A stretch of DNA of 64,000 bases from Mesodorylaimus sp. YZB2_4 (Eukaryota; Nematoda; Enoplea; Dorylaimida; Dorylaimidae). Below are positions 45,661 to 55,490 of this stretch, one piece after another. Where the stretch lies: NCBI GenBank assembly GCA_030248295.1, contig JASANH010000815.1:24276-88275 (forward strand), written 5' to 3'. Each line of letters starts with the position of its first letter. Position 1 is the stretch's first letter. A program made the position numbers and the translations under genes. The notes beneath the pieces are model-generated. The model made no database searches, had not been told where the DNA came from, and saw nothing but the letters and a program-made list of their open reading frames with translations.

Positions 45661-47948
45661 TTAACGACTGAGGATCAGACTTTTTTCCGAATCGGCCACC
45701 CAACTTGGTAGATTTAATTGGACACCTCCTGCTGTTGCACTTGGAGCGACTCGTATGGGAATAATTTCTTCTGTACTGACCTTGCAGTAGACTGGAATTT
45801 TGAGCTTGTAAATCTCTTCAATCAGGTCCACGTGCTCTTCAGGGACGCCCAGGAACGATTCGATTGGACCACAGTTCGTTCTAGCTTGATACTTGGAACA
45901 GGGAGCCACAACCTAAAGAAAATTGAGCTTTGAATGAGCATATTATATAAAACGACGTACAGTTTTATCATAAACTTCTCCTCCATGACCCCATACGATG
46001 CAACGAAATAGGCAGAGGTAATCATTCGAATCCCGTTCAAAGTGAATAAAATGGCTTTTGTTCTTACTATCATGACGACAGAAATTAACTTCCCTTTCCA
46101 CCACAAAGAAACGATTTTCGTAGATGAACAAAGAAGTTGAACGAAAGAATGCTCAACACCATCCACGCTGAGCCTGGCCGATTAATGTATTCTTCGCTAG
46201 GACCAAAACTTTCCAAGGCTTCGATAGCCGTCTCCATTATTACATGATCGTAGACAACGAGGTTGCATTCGAGCAGTGAGCCTCCGCCGTAACTCTGCCC
46301 ATGATTAGACCCCGGATCGGGTCGGGTCGAGTCGGGTCAGCTAAATTTCGGGTCGGGTCGGGTCAGAATCGGGTCGGGTCACTTTTTTGAAAGATCGGGT
46401 CAAACGGGTCAAAAATACAGCAATTTTGCTAGTTTCTACTATTGACAGTTACAACCAGGATTCGCTGAATTTGGCTCATGCATACATGTACATATTGAGA
46501 GCCTTGCATTACTATTTTAATTCTGCGTAACTTTTAAGAATGTCAGACAAATTGCAAGATGTGACAATGAGCGAATTTTCCGAGTAATTTCTGCATGAGG
46601 AAAGGTCGATGTCTCAGAGCTCCTATTAACAGTCTTAGCAACTCTGATGAATGGGTGGGACTAGCCATATGCTGAGAAGGACTTGATGATCTTTGATAAC
46701 AGGTCGTTGGATTATCTGCAATCACATTTGATTCCTGAATGTGACAAGTAAAGTCTTGGGACCTGGCTGGAAAAGCCTGCGATTCAGTCTGAGCCCAAAC
46801 TACAAAAAATTTGCACCAATAAAAGTCCCCTCGACCACCATTCACGTCACCATTGCGAAACAGTTCGCTTTGTTAAAAAGTCTTAGTACCCTACATTCCT
46901 CCATCAGTAGCAATGTTCTGACGAGCTATATGACTCCAGCACAATATGACTTTGTAAGAGGTACCTTTTGTGAAGACTAGATGCATATTCTTAGGTGGGT
47001 CAATATCTATAGATATTTCTATATTTAGCTAGTATAGCCTGTCTGATTGCAAAATTTATGCAAGTAGTCAATATTATTTGGATTGATTAAAGATTTGCTA
47101 AAGACTAGCAGACAGACTTTAGTCGCTCTTAGATCTACCAAGGTATTTTTCAAATAATTAAACTACTATAGTCGGAAATAACGTTATGAGGGAACGCTCT
47201 TTTGGAAGGTGTACTAGGAATAACAAAACATGAAAATTCGGGTGCGTATAATCAGAACCCTTCCATCCTTTTCACATGGTCACCTTTACAGCAAAGTCAC
47301 CGCATGTTCTTAGGATTTGTGAAAGGCTTTTATCTCAGGGAACTTCAGCTGCTATAATCTCGGGTCAACCCGACCCGAAATATCGGTTCAGGGACTTCGG
47401 GTCAGGTCGGGTCGGGTCGAGTCGGGTTCAACCCGACCTGATCCGGTGTCTACCCATGATAGACCATGTAGCGCTCTTGTAGTTTCGCAATTTTGTGCTG
47501 CATTGCGTAGCAATAAGGCCGTTGCAGCAGAAAAATTGAAGGCCGTCTTTATACATATTTGGGAGCTTTGGAAAAAAAACGCTCCCTCTTGCGAAATGAC
47601 GTAAAAATGAAATTAAATATGCAATGTCGGATTTGTTTACGATTTTTTTGACGTGTGTCTTCGAAATCAGCACTAGCGATCGTTCATTTTCTCGCCAAGG
47701 ACCCAGTGCTTCCAATACTGACTCTGGCACCTCTTCGCCTGACACGTCTTCTAGCAGTTGAGCTTCGGGTATAGGGTTGGGTAGTGGGTCAATAGGCATT
47801 GACCGGTTGATCTGCAATTTATCTTTTCAACTTCAGTATGCTTGCACTTGACTTTACGGATCATATACTTACTGTACATTGGAAGCATTGACGCAAATGT
47901 TTTTGAGACAAAAATTTGTCCTGCCCTCGACATTGACACTTTTTGCAA
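45661..47948 (-). pseudogene. Unrecognised zinc-finger, transposon-like gene interrupted by element E5
   Basis: Minus-strand pieces in order: about 47940-47875 with Cys/His pairs (CKKC, C, H, CFQC) ending at a GTAAGT donor; 47817-47453 (ISKTHVKKIVNKSD and on); insertion 46306-47452; 46297-46140 (SYGGGSLLECNLVVYDHVI, AIEALESFGPSEEY); 46131-45961 (ENRFFVVEREVNFC, SKNKSHFIHFERD); a 48-bp intron (45913-45960); then 45912-45661 (CSKYQARTNCGPIESF, ending VADSEKSLILSR and TAA). A one-base frame change lies near 46135. The order resembles uncharacterised transposon-associated proteins common in cnidarians and other invertebrates, which have a Cys-rich finger followed by a beta-rich region. I cannot name it more exactly. 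Confidence 0.5.
46306..47452. mobile_element. hAT-like non-autonomous element E5 with perfect 8-bp target duplication
   Basis: The left end is TAGACCCCGGATCGGGTCGG; the reversed right end reads TAGACACCGGATCAGGTCGG. Subterminal GGGTCGGGTC arrays occupy 46316-46410 and 47360-47440. CCCATGAT flanks both sides (46298-46305 and 47453-47460). The flanking minus-strand coding sequence continues across the site. No transposase is encoded; 8-bp duplications and subterminal repeats fit hAT. Confidence 0.8.
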
Positions 47949-48858
47949 TTCGTTATTTGGTCCCCGCGATATTTCCTAATAGGCTTCGAAAATAATCTGT
48001 ATGCTTGGGTCCTCGATATGCGCACAAGGGACAATCGAGATGGACCTGGTCATTTGTTCAGTCGTATCATGATGTGTTTTCATGTGCTTCTTTAGCCGTT
48101 CGTGTCTAGAAATTTTTTAAATCGTTTTCTAAGCTGTGTGAAAACTTGTCACCTATTAAGGGGAAGTGTCTCACTGGTTTTCGGTCGAGCGAAAATAAGG
48201 TCTAAACCACGTACAGTAGGTATATATCTATATGTGCTATAGTGAGCCAGGTAGGCATTTCCAGTGAGAGGCAGGGCCCTAGACGCAATCGGGCGGGCGG
48301 CCAATCAATAAAGACGGGTCAACCGGCTACAAGAACCACCTAGGTAAACACTTTGATCAGGCCATAATTTTCACTGAGATACACCCCGAGAGAAGAGTCA
48401 TTGTCAGCAGAGATGAGTTGGGGGGGGGGGGGGGGTGGCAGTGTTTGTTGTTTTGTGCTTGCTGTTCAAGAATGGGTGAGACCAGTAAACCTCGTGCGCA
48501 TCTTCTACGTTTTGTGTTATCTTTCAAAGAAGATTCCTTAGCAAATATTCTCACTTGCAAGATATGTACTGAATAAAATTTTTACTGTGAGGCGCCATGA
48601 AATTCTGAGTGGCTTCAGTGAGAAGGCCTAAAGCCAAAGGTGAAGTCGCCCTTAGTAGGAAGGCAAAATATATTAGCCAGTTGGGTTGGGTTTCTCTCTC
48701 TCACCTGTCGGACTTTCAAAAGATTTTTGGTGGCTCGCTAAAGTAGACAAGTGCCGCCAGTTGTATAAATGACAGTGAGGGGATTTGATCCTGCCGGAAC
48801 GATTGATCATGATGAGATCTCTTCACAGTTTGCCCAAGTTTTCTTCCAGGATCAGAAA
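47949..48858. other. Stretch without a recognised gene
   Basis: Contains a poly-G run at 48420-48435 and a TATATCTATATG phrase near 48222. No coding family or inverted repeat was found. Confidence 0.45.
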
Positions 48859-49321
48859 TGGAGGCGAATAAGAAGAAACGGCAAGTGCCACTGAGGGAAT
48901 GCCAGGCCGAGGCTGCGGATGCTGGATCCAGGTAATTCACTATGTCAGGGGTGAAGTTACAAATCGTCTGATTCTCGGTATTACTGCAGACCGAAAACTC
49001 GGAGGCCAGGTGGTGGACGAAAGGCGAAATCAGACGATGAAAAGTTGATGGCTTTTACAGTCAAACTTTATCTTGGGAGAAGTGCGAGCGCTGGAGCGAA
49101 TTCAACAAGATCGCGTGTTGGTCACCAGACGCGATCTTATGAAATACTTCATTCGAGTGGTTGAAGAGATTGATGGGCAGCATCGATCAGCACAGACAAC
49201 TGATCAGGAGAAAGAACAACATCGTCTTGTTGGTCAAGAACTTTGCTCTGGCGCTAGGGCGCTGCATGGTGCGGCAGCAACTAAGCAAGCAGGTAGGACA
49301 TTAGACAGTTATGTAGGCTAG
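48859..49321 (+). pseudogene. Possible pogo/Tigger-like transposase N-terminal fragment
   Basis: An ATG at about 48859 starts MEANKKKRQVPLRECQAEA, a short intron with GTAATT-CAG follows (about 48933-48989), then RRPGGGRKAKSDDEK. That Gly-rich GGGRK linker preceding a second DNA-binding helix is typical of pogo/Tigger proteins. The next segment (RALERIQQDRVLVTRRDLMKYFIRVVEE) lies in another frame, so a frame shift near 49070 is needed. No DDE core follows. The family call is weak. Confidence 0.35.
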
Positions 49322-49379
49322 CCGCCTTGGCGGTGTAGCGATGAAAGGCCCCCTAAACTACACAAGTACTGGCGTGTGT

Positions 49380-49800
49380 CACAGTTTGCTTGGCAAAGCT
49401 GGAAACTGGTCGGCCTTGAGTTCAACTTTTGCCGTCTGAGAGCTAAGTGAAGTTCTCTCTGCGCCTTGCACGCCTGGCGGCGGGTGACTCAACATTCCAG
49501 TGCCTCCAGTGTCGATAAACGAGTAGAGGCCATATGGGGCGGCGACTCCCCTCACGGGACACGGGCTGGGTATGGTTACCCCATGGGGTAACCGCCGACA
49601 TCTCGGGAAGCAACTGACATGCACCCCTCTCCTGGCATGCATCTCGGATGGACCCTAGGCGAGGGCAAGATAAAGTCACCTCAGAAGCCCCCTAGCCCGC
49701 GGGTAAAGGGCAAAAAATCGACCCTCCCCTGCACCTGTAAGACTACTTGTCTTATAGAAGAGGTTTACTACTCGACCGCACCGAGTACACGCAGGCATGA
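49380..49800. repeat. Unclassified high-GC block
   Basis: A more GC-rich segment than its surroundings, containing the self-complementary word GGTTACCCCATGGGGTAACC (49573-49592) and open frames on both strands. It looks like a piece of a repeat or retroelement, but no motif identifies it. Confidence 0.3.
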
Positions 49801-50192
49801 ACACTGATTAAAGAACGAGAGAGAACCCAGAGAGCAAAAGTGCACTGGCACAAAACAAACAAACAACATACATCAGACAAAGGGAGGACCAGTTCCACAC
49901 ACAGCAATCACCGAATATCACCAGACAGGCCTAACATCAGACGAGGTCATTCTCATTTGCATAACTTGGTCTTCATTCCCCCTTACAGACCGACCAGGAT
50001 GTGTCAGAAAAAAACTGACGTAGTTTAGAGAATACCAGTCCAAGGCTAGGAAAATGTGCATTTGCCATCGTCATGCTCGGCGAACTTGCCATTCGCTGGG
50101 CGCTCTGGGCTTGGGAATCCCATTACTGTCGGTGTTGTTTTCTAATTGGGGTACTTCGTAGATGCATGCCTGTCCTTGATATGATTTTTGCT

Positions 50193-53100
50193 ATGGCGCC
50201 TTCTTTAAAAATGCCACCACGCCGTGCACCGATTCACATGGAAGCTGGTACCCTCTGTGACAAACGTAAGTAAATCCCATTTTTCTTGATGCGCTTGATA
50301 AATGCTTGAGATAAGGCGCGGGGAAGGTCTGAGAGGCAACCCCTGCGATGAGTGAGAATGGTCGGCAAAAATGTTCGCCTATTCATACGGCCCTCGCAGA
50401 ATTCAGGATGCCTAGGCGCGTAGTGCATGACAGAACCGCAAGGTTCTAGCTAGATGCATTCCCATATTATAGGCGACGAATTTGAAATCGACGATGCTGA
50501 TCTGGCAGACAACGAGTATGACCCATACGACTTCGATCCAGCACGCGAAGAGGCAGAAGCCTAGTTTCACATTCGGCATGAGCCGCGGGTGACTGACGAT
50601 GACGCTTTGAATATGTCGGATGGGTTCGGTCGCCAGCTTTGGTCACCAGCGCCACCTGATTTGAGCGACGAAGCGGTCGCGCGTAGGGAACGAATTGCCA
50701 GCGTGAAAGCACAGGAGCCAATTGAGTACGATTACAGCAACAGAACACGTCTTCTTCCTGACGGCTACTATAAGGAGTTCAGCAAAGGCGCCTTCATGTC
50801 GGAAAGTATCCAGTACTTTCCAAGGATGGTCAACTGATTTATCCCCCACGTGGCAAACGACGAACTGCAGAACAGAAGACAATCGACGCGGTGGACATTG
50901 TGAACGATGGAAGGTCAACTTTGCAGAAATTTGTTTTTTTGATGTTGCAACTAGCATCTCCTTCTTCAGATGGATCGTGGAGTTTCACCAGCTCGTGAAA
51001 CTGATCTCGTCAAAGTGCTATGTGAGCAGTTGCGACGCCTGCAACAACTTGGATCCAAATGCTCTGAAGCAAGGGATGAAGGTAAGCCGATAAGCATTAT
51101 TCATATTACTTGCGCATTACTTATGCCCGAATCATGTGCTCTCTGCTTAGCGCGTCGGTGGCTTTTTGGAAATCACAATCAGATGTACGGGTAGTCCGTT
51201 GGTTGACGAATTCAAGTGGACGTCATCAAGGAAGCTTCAACATTTGGAGCACAACCGGTCCAAAGTCCAGTTTTATGCGCCCAACACTCTGTTGTCGTCA
51301 GCTGTCGTAGTGGTGAGTACCTAGCGTCTTTCTAACTTTCATACATGTGGTTCTATGGGTATCTTATCATTTTATAGAGCGGAAACACGTGGTCTCGCAT
51401 CAGCCATTTCTTCAAGGTGCGAACTGTAATGTACAGCACTGCTCTCTCAGTGTGTGTGATGTCATGATTGCTTCAGACAATCAACCTTCGGGTGCCGTCA
51501 GAAACGCATTATCTGCGCTTTCAGAAACTTCTTGTAACACCTGTCGTTGAACAATGCTGGCTTATGGAGCAAAGTCAAATCGTAAAATCCATCAAAGAGA
51601 ACAATTTCCGAGCCGTGTGCGCGGCTGATGGGCAGTACGATAGTCCTGTATATTGTGTAAGTAATTATGTGCTATATGCGCTCATCTAAAGTTGAATGGG
51701 TGAATTTGATTGGTCACTTTAGGCTAGTTACTTGACGTACGTACAAATGCTGGTCGCATTGGAGCGTGATGAAAACGGGAACCCTATGTATTCCGAGGAA
51801 ACTGCGTTAGTGGCCAGCACATTCTTCCTTGTAAATCATGTAAAATAATGTTCATGTGCTCGATCTCCAGCTACGTCCTCGACGCCAGTTTGACTGAAAA
51901 GCGACATACCGCATGGAAGTCGCCAAATATGGAAGTTTGCGGATTTTTACGCTCGATACTGTCATTGGAAGCTCTTGATGTGCCATTGAGCGAAGTGGTC
52001 ACTGACCGAAACCTGAAAATTCTGGACCTCATGCGTAGGTACTAATAAGCTGATGCTCTGTCAATGATGCTGCTAGCACGCTACATTTTTAGGAAAGGCC
52101 AGGTCTGCTCCAAACCAGTTCCTCCAGGAAGCTAAGGTAGCTCTAAATGCCTTAGACGACATCGACGAGACCATGCTAAAGCGGCTCCTATACCGCTGTC
52201 GAAATACATCACATCAGTTAGACGTATGGCACAGGGCAAAGAACATGGGCTATCATTTGTCCCAGGTACGTGGTCCAGGGTGCCTAGCCTAGCGGATCCT
52301 GAGTCATCTGGATTTGTTTCCAACCAGGAAAAGGTTGGCCAGGAAAGAAGCAAGCTACTGCTACCGTGCATTCCGTTGGAAAAGAACCATTTTTGGTTCG
52401 TTGCGCGCGAATGTTACGGAAACGTGGAATTGATGCAGGTAAACTACTTTTGATATCTTCTAGTCACACCTTTCCCTACCCGTTTCTTCTCTTCCAGGCG
52501 AAGTGGTTTTCCATGTTGCATCATGTTCGAGGTGTACACAGATGGGCAGGAGGCGAATGTGACCATGGAGAACTCGAACCGGCCGAAAATCGACCCCCCT
52601 GAGCTGCCAGGTCATTCGAAGACGTTCGCCGCAATCAAGAAAACGGTGTCGAATCCTGAACTTTTGAAGAATATGCATTATTACTCAAAGTTCCGGCACA
52701 CTGGTGTTCTTGGTAAGCATCAGGCGGTACCCGCTCAGAATAAGGTAGTTGCATGGAGTGCTATTTTTAGAATCCTACAATTCTCTGCAGCTTCGATACT
52801 CACCCAAGCTGCTTTACTTCTCCTACGCGCCGTTGCAAACCCGGAAATTTCTCTGCGGACTGGACCAGAATGACGGTGTCCATCGGGAGGTCGACCGTGA
52901 CAAGGATGCCAATGTAAAAATCGGCAAAGTCTGGGCGAAAAATTCAAATTCGTGGGTGCCCTACCTCGAAAAGGTTAGTTTGTGTGTGTGTGTGTGTGGC
53001 TAGGGCTCCTATCGTGAGCATCGCTCAAGCTATTTGCAGGTCGACAAACCATATAACCACGTCCCGCATATCATGGCTGCCATTCTTGCCGAGGCATGCA

Positions 53101-53390
53101 CCACACCGTTCAGCATAGGCGTTCATCGACTAAATGTCGTGTCAGTGAAGAATGATCTGAAGCTGATTGCGCCAAACATTGCCAAAACACAAGAAACCTT
53201 GCAAGATGTCCTCTCGCGCTTCAAAAGCCGTTACAATCTGGCTGCCTTCACGTAGTGTGAGGACGAACAGATAGAAGAATCGGAACCGGCCGTCATCGAT
53301 CCAGGTGAGAGTGGACTTCAGGACTATGCCTCTGGAGAAGAAGCTGCTGAACCAATAACGGACGATTCAGATGACGAAATCCAGTACTAA
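50193..53390 (+). CDS. DDE-transposase-like protein, many small exons, two in-frame TAG codons
   Basis: Exons I can join: 50193-50265, 50473 to 50913 (internal structure unclear), 50970-51081, 51151-51312, 51378-51416, 51477-51656, 51723-51787, 51871-52034, 52093-52265, 52328-52438, 52498-52712, 52771-52973 and 53040-53390; most introns are 56-83 bp. The order WIVEFHQLVKL, CDAC, SSAVVV, CAADGQYDSP, VVTDRN, LDVWHRAKN, HFWF, HHVRGVHRW, FRHTG-LES and YFSYAPLQTR matches a large family of uncharacterised DDE-like proteins in cnidarians, echinoderms and fish. Candidate catalytic residues are Asp in AADG, Asp in VTDRN and Glu in LES; the Glu codon is completed across the 52713-52770 intron. Disruptions: TAG at 50562, TAG at 53253 with an acidic tail still open beyond it to TAA, and a one-base shift in a C6 run (52594-52599). 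Probably a mobile-element transposase, not proven. Confidence 0.65.
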
Positions 53391-53487
53391 CAGTGCTGCT
53401 GAGTTGAATGTGAGCAAATGAATGTGTCCACTTTCTTTGATTTGTTTTGTTGCGTTTTTGTTTGCTTTTTTGTGAGATCGTGAAGAA

Positions 53488-54168
53488 GGGACTGAGTCAA
53501 GAGCGCGCGCGCATTGTTCAAAAGTAGAGGTCACCTTTTATAGGTAATCGCTGTCAAGAGCGCGCAGGCATTGTTTGCGGGAAACGTGGATAGGAGAAAC
53601 TGTATACACGCGTTGATTTTGCATTAGTCTCCCAGAAATGGCCAACTTCGGAGCACCCGAAAAACTTCTTAGCGAGCACTTATCAAAATCGCTTGTTCGA
53701 TGGAAAATTCGGAATGACAAAAATTCGTATTACGTATTCCGTCAGCAAAATCCACCGGCCGAAGTAGGTGGTATTTGGAAATCGCGTTGGATTTGCTTAT
53801 CATGTGAAGCTGCCGAACGACGCCTTGGTGTCCTTGGATCGTGTTGTCGCTTACACATTAGTCACGAAGGAGCTAACGAAACGATTCTGACAGATCCAGA
53901 GCAAGGTCACAATCCTAACTGTATTCCAAAAACGGTTGGCGAAGTTGAATCGATGCAATTGAAACGTGAAGCTGCCAAAGAGGTTTAAAGAGGAAGAAAG
54001 CGGCCTCTTACGGCCTCTAAAAGTGTACATACGACTATCCATACAGTTTTGCTTACATTAGTACGAGAAGATGGGCGCATAAATGACCCGTGCGCGCTCT
54101 TGACAGCGATTTCGTATAATAGGTGACCTCTACTTTTGAACAATGCGCGCGCGCTCTTGACGCTCAAC
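53488..54168 (+). mobile_element. 681-bp MULE-like element with 9-bp target duplication
   Basis: Inverted repeats of about 70 bp start TCAAGAGCGCGCGCGCATTG at 53497 and are mirrored ending at 54160, covering GTTCAAAAGTAGAGGTCACC and GCTGTCAAGAGCGCGC. Just outside, CGTGAAGAA occurs at 53479-53487 and 54169-54177, an exact 9-bp duplication as made by Mutator-like elements. The element carries a single intact ORF (53640-53988). It lies between the DDE-like gene and the ballast-domain gene. Confidence 0.85.
53640..53988 (+). CDS. Stand-alone FLYWCH-like zinc-finger protein (116 aa) in MULE-like element
   Basis: One uninterrupted frame starts ATG GCC and stops TAA. The pattern W-K-x-R, Y-Y-V-F, W-x-C-x2-C, then RLHISHEG and GHNPNC fits a divergent FLYWCH-type zinc finger. 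Its tail (EVESMQLKREAAKE) parallels the FLYWCH region of the larger broken MULE at 58.7-59.9 kb (VEVEALKIKREIVK). FLYWCH domains are the DNA-binding part of many MULE transposases. No catalytic DDE core is present, so this copy could only bind DNA, perhaps competing with the full transposase. Expected to be nuclear. Confidence 0.6.
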
Positions 54169-54411
54169 CGTGAAGAAAATCATTATTTTTCTCTTGGTTT
54201 TCTCTAATCCATATGTCCTAGCGTTCAATCACTTGTTTACTTTTGAGTGATTTGGTTTGATGTCACTATTTTATAGCTACAGTACAGTATTTTAGAAAGA
54301 ACATTCATTTACATGACGACTACTATCACCGTGCCCCCTTTAGACGACTTCGCAGCAGTCACGTGGACAAGCGAACGGCGGCTGTTCATGCTCTGGACAC
54401 TGCTACTCTAG

Positions 54412-55490
54412 ACTTTGCTTATGTTTCGCCAATGGCGGTGCGTGCCACGAACAGAAGTGCACTTGTCGGGGCCGCTTCTGTGGGGTTCTGCATCGCTATC
54501 CAGACTTTCGTACGATAACATTTGCCAACAATGTGCCCGATGTGGATTTTAATGAAGCCGAAGCCGAAACCGAGGCCATGGACGTAAGTATAGGATTGGT
54601 GTATGTGCGTCAGTGAACTGGTATGATGCAATTCTCGCTAACTTTCAGGTGTCAGGTTTGTTCGTCGAACAAGAAAGAGTTGGTTCGCCTGCTTCACCAG
54701 TCGTCAGCCAGTTGGGCGAAGAGGTATTAGAGACAAACGAGGCAAGGGCCCGTGAGGTAGCATCGATGATGCGCCGACTTCGAAGCCGAAGCCGAAACCG
54801 TTGAATCTCTTGCGCAAAGCGACACCGGTGTACTCAATTCGATTCGTACTCAGCTGTTGCAGTGGTCGGAATTCAAGGAACGCAGCGAACGCACACCGTT
54901 GGACGAGCTGCCGGAATGGTGCCGGTACGGCCATGTAAGCTATCCTTTCCTTGCCCGCCAGCGCCGATTTGCATGGCTTTCGCTTTGACTCTGCATGCTT
55001 ACACAATTTTCGTTTTTTCCAGTGCATCCAAACAGGGATCTTATTCGAAGACACGTGCTGCGACCATGACGACTGCATTACGCGGGACCCTTATTTCGTG
55101 AACGTTGTCACCAATCAAGACGCCTTGCGCCAGGCAATGGCAATCCGAAATGACTTAAGGGTGTGTTCTTGATTATCAATTCAAATTTCTCTGCGTGCGC
55201 AAAGTTCTTTTTTCCCAGGGTACCCAAGACGATGGTTCGACCATGAAACAGTTCAGGCATCACGCCTATCGGTCGTATATTCTATGGATTTACGGTGTCT
55301 TGGTTCGCGATGATCGTCGCCCACTGCCCAGCTGCGCCTACAGGGTATGCTCTCTGTTCTACTATCAACATAGACACTAACCTGAGCTCATTTGCAGGTC
55401 ATTCGTGGGTTGTATCCCGAGGAAAATGGAGTGTACAAACACTTTCATAACCGTCGAGATCTGTTGACCCTAACGCATATGACCCGATGA
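54412..55490 (+). CDS. Stand-alone P2X7 ballast-type (P2RX7_C) zinc-binding domain protein
   Basis: Exons 54412-54583, 54649-54934, 55023-55160, 55219-55344 and 55398-55490 are joined by 54-88-bp GT-AG introns; stop TGA. The final three exons carry the whole hallmark set of the P2X7 cytosolic ballast domain: LPEWCRYGHC, CCDHDDCITRDPYF, FRHHAYRSYILWIYG, LPSCAYRVIRGLYP. The Cys/His residues would bind zinc. No P2X transmembrane or ATP-binding part is present. Upstream exons are Cys-rich (CLCFANGGACHEQKCTCRG) and acidic (EAEAET repeats), with one unresolved frame change near 54780. The start codon was not settled; an ATG at 54313 is followed in frame by TAG. Free-standing ballast domains are known in many animals; their role is unclear. 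Confidence 0.75.

Noticed and set aside
50193..53390. Definite genetic-code change (TAG to Gln)
   Set aside because: Only four TAG cases in sequences that also show other damage; mutation is simpler. Kept as a low-weight hypothesis.
54412..55490. A full P2X receptor gene
   Set aside because: No transmembrane helices or ATP-binding ectodomain lie upstream; only the ballast-type domain is present.
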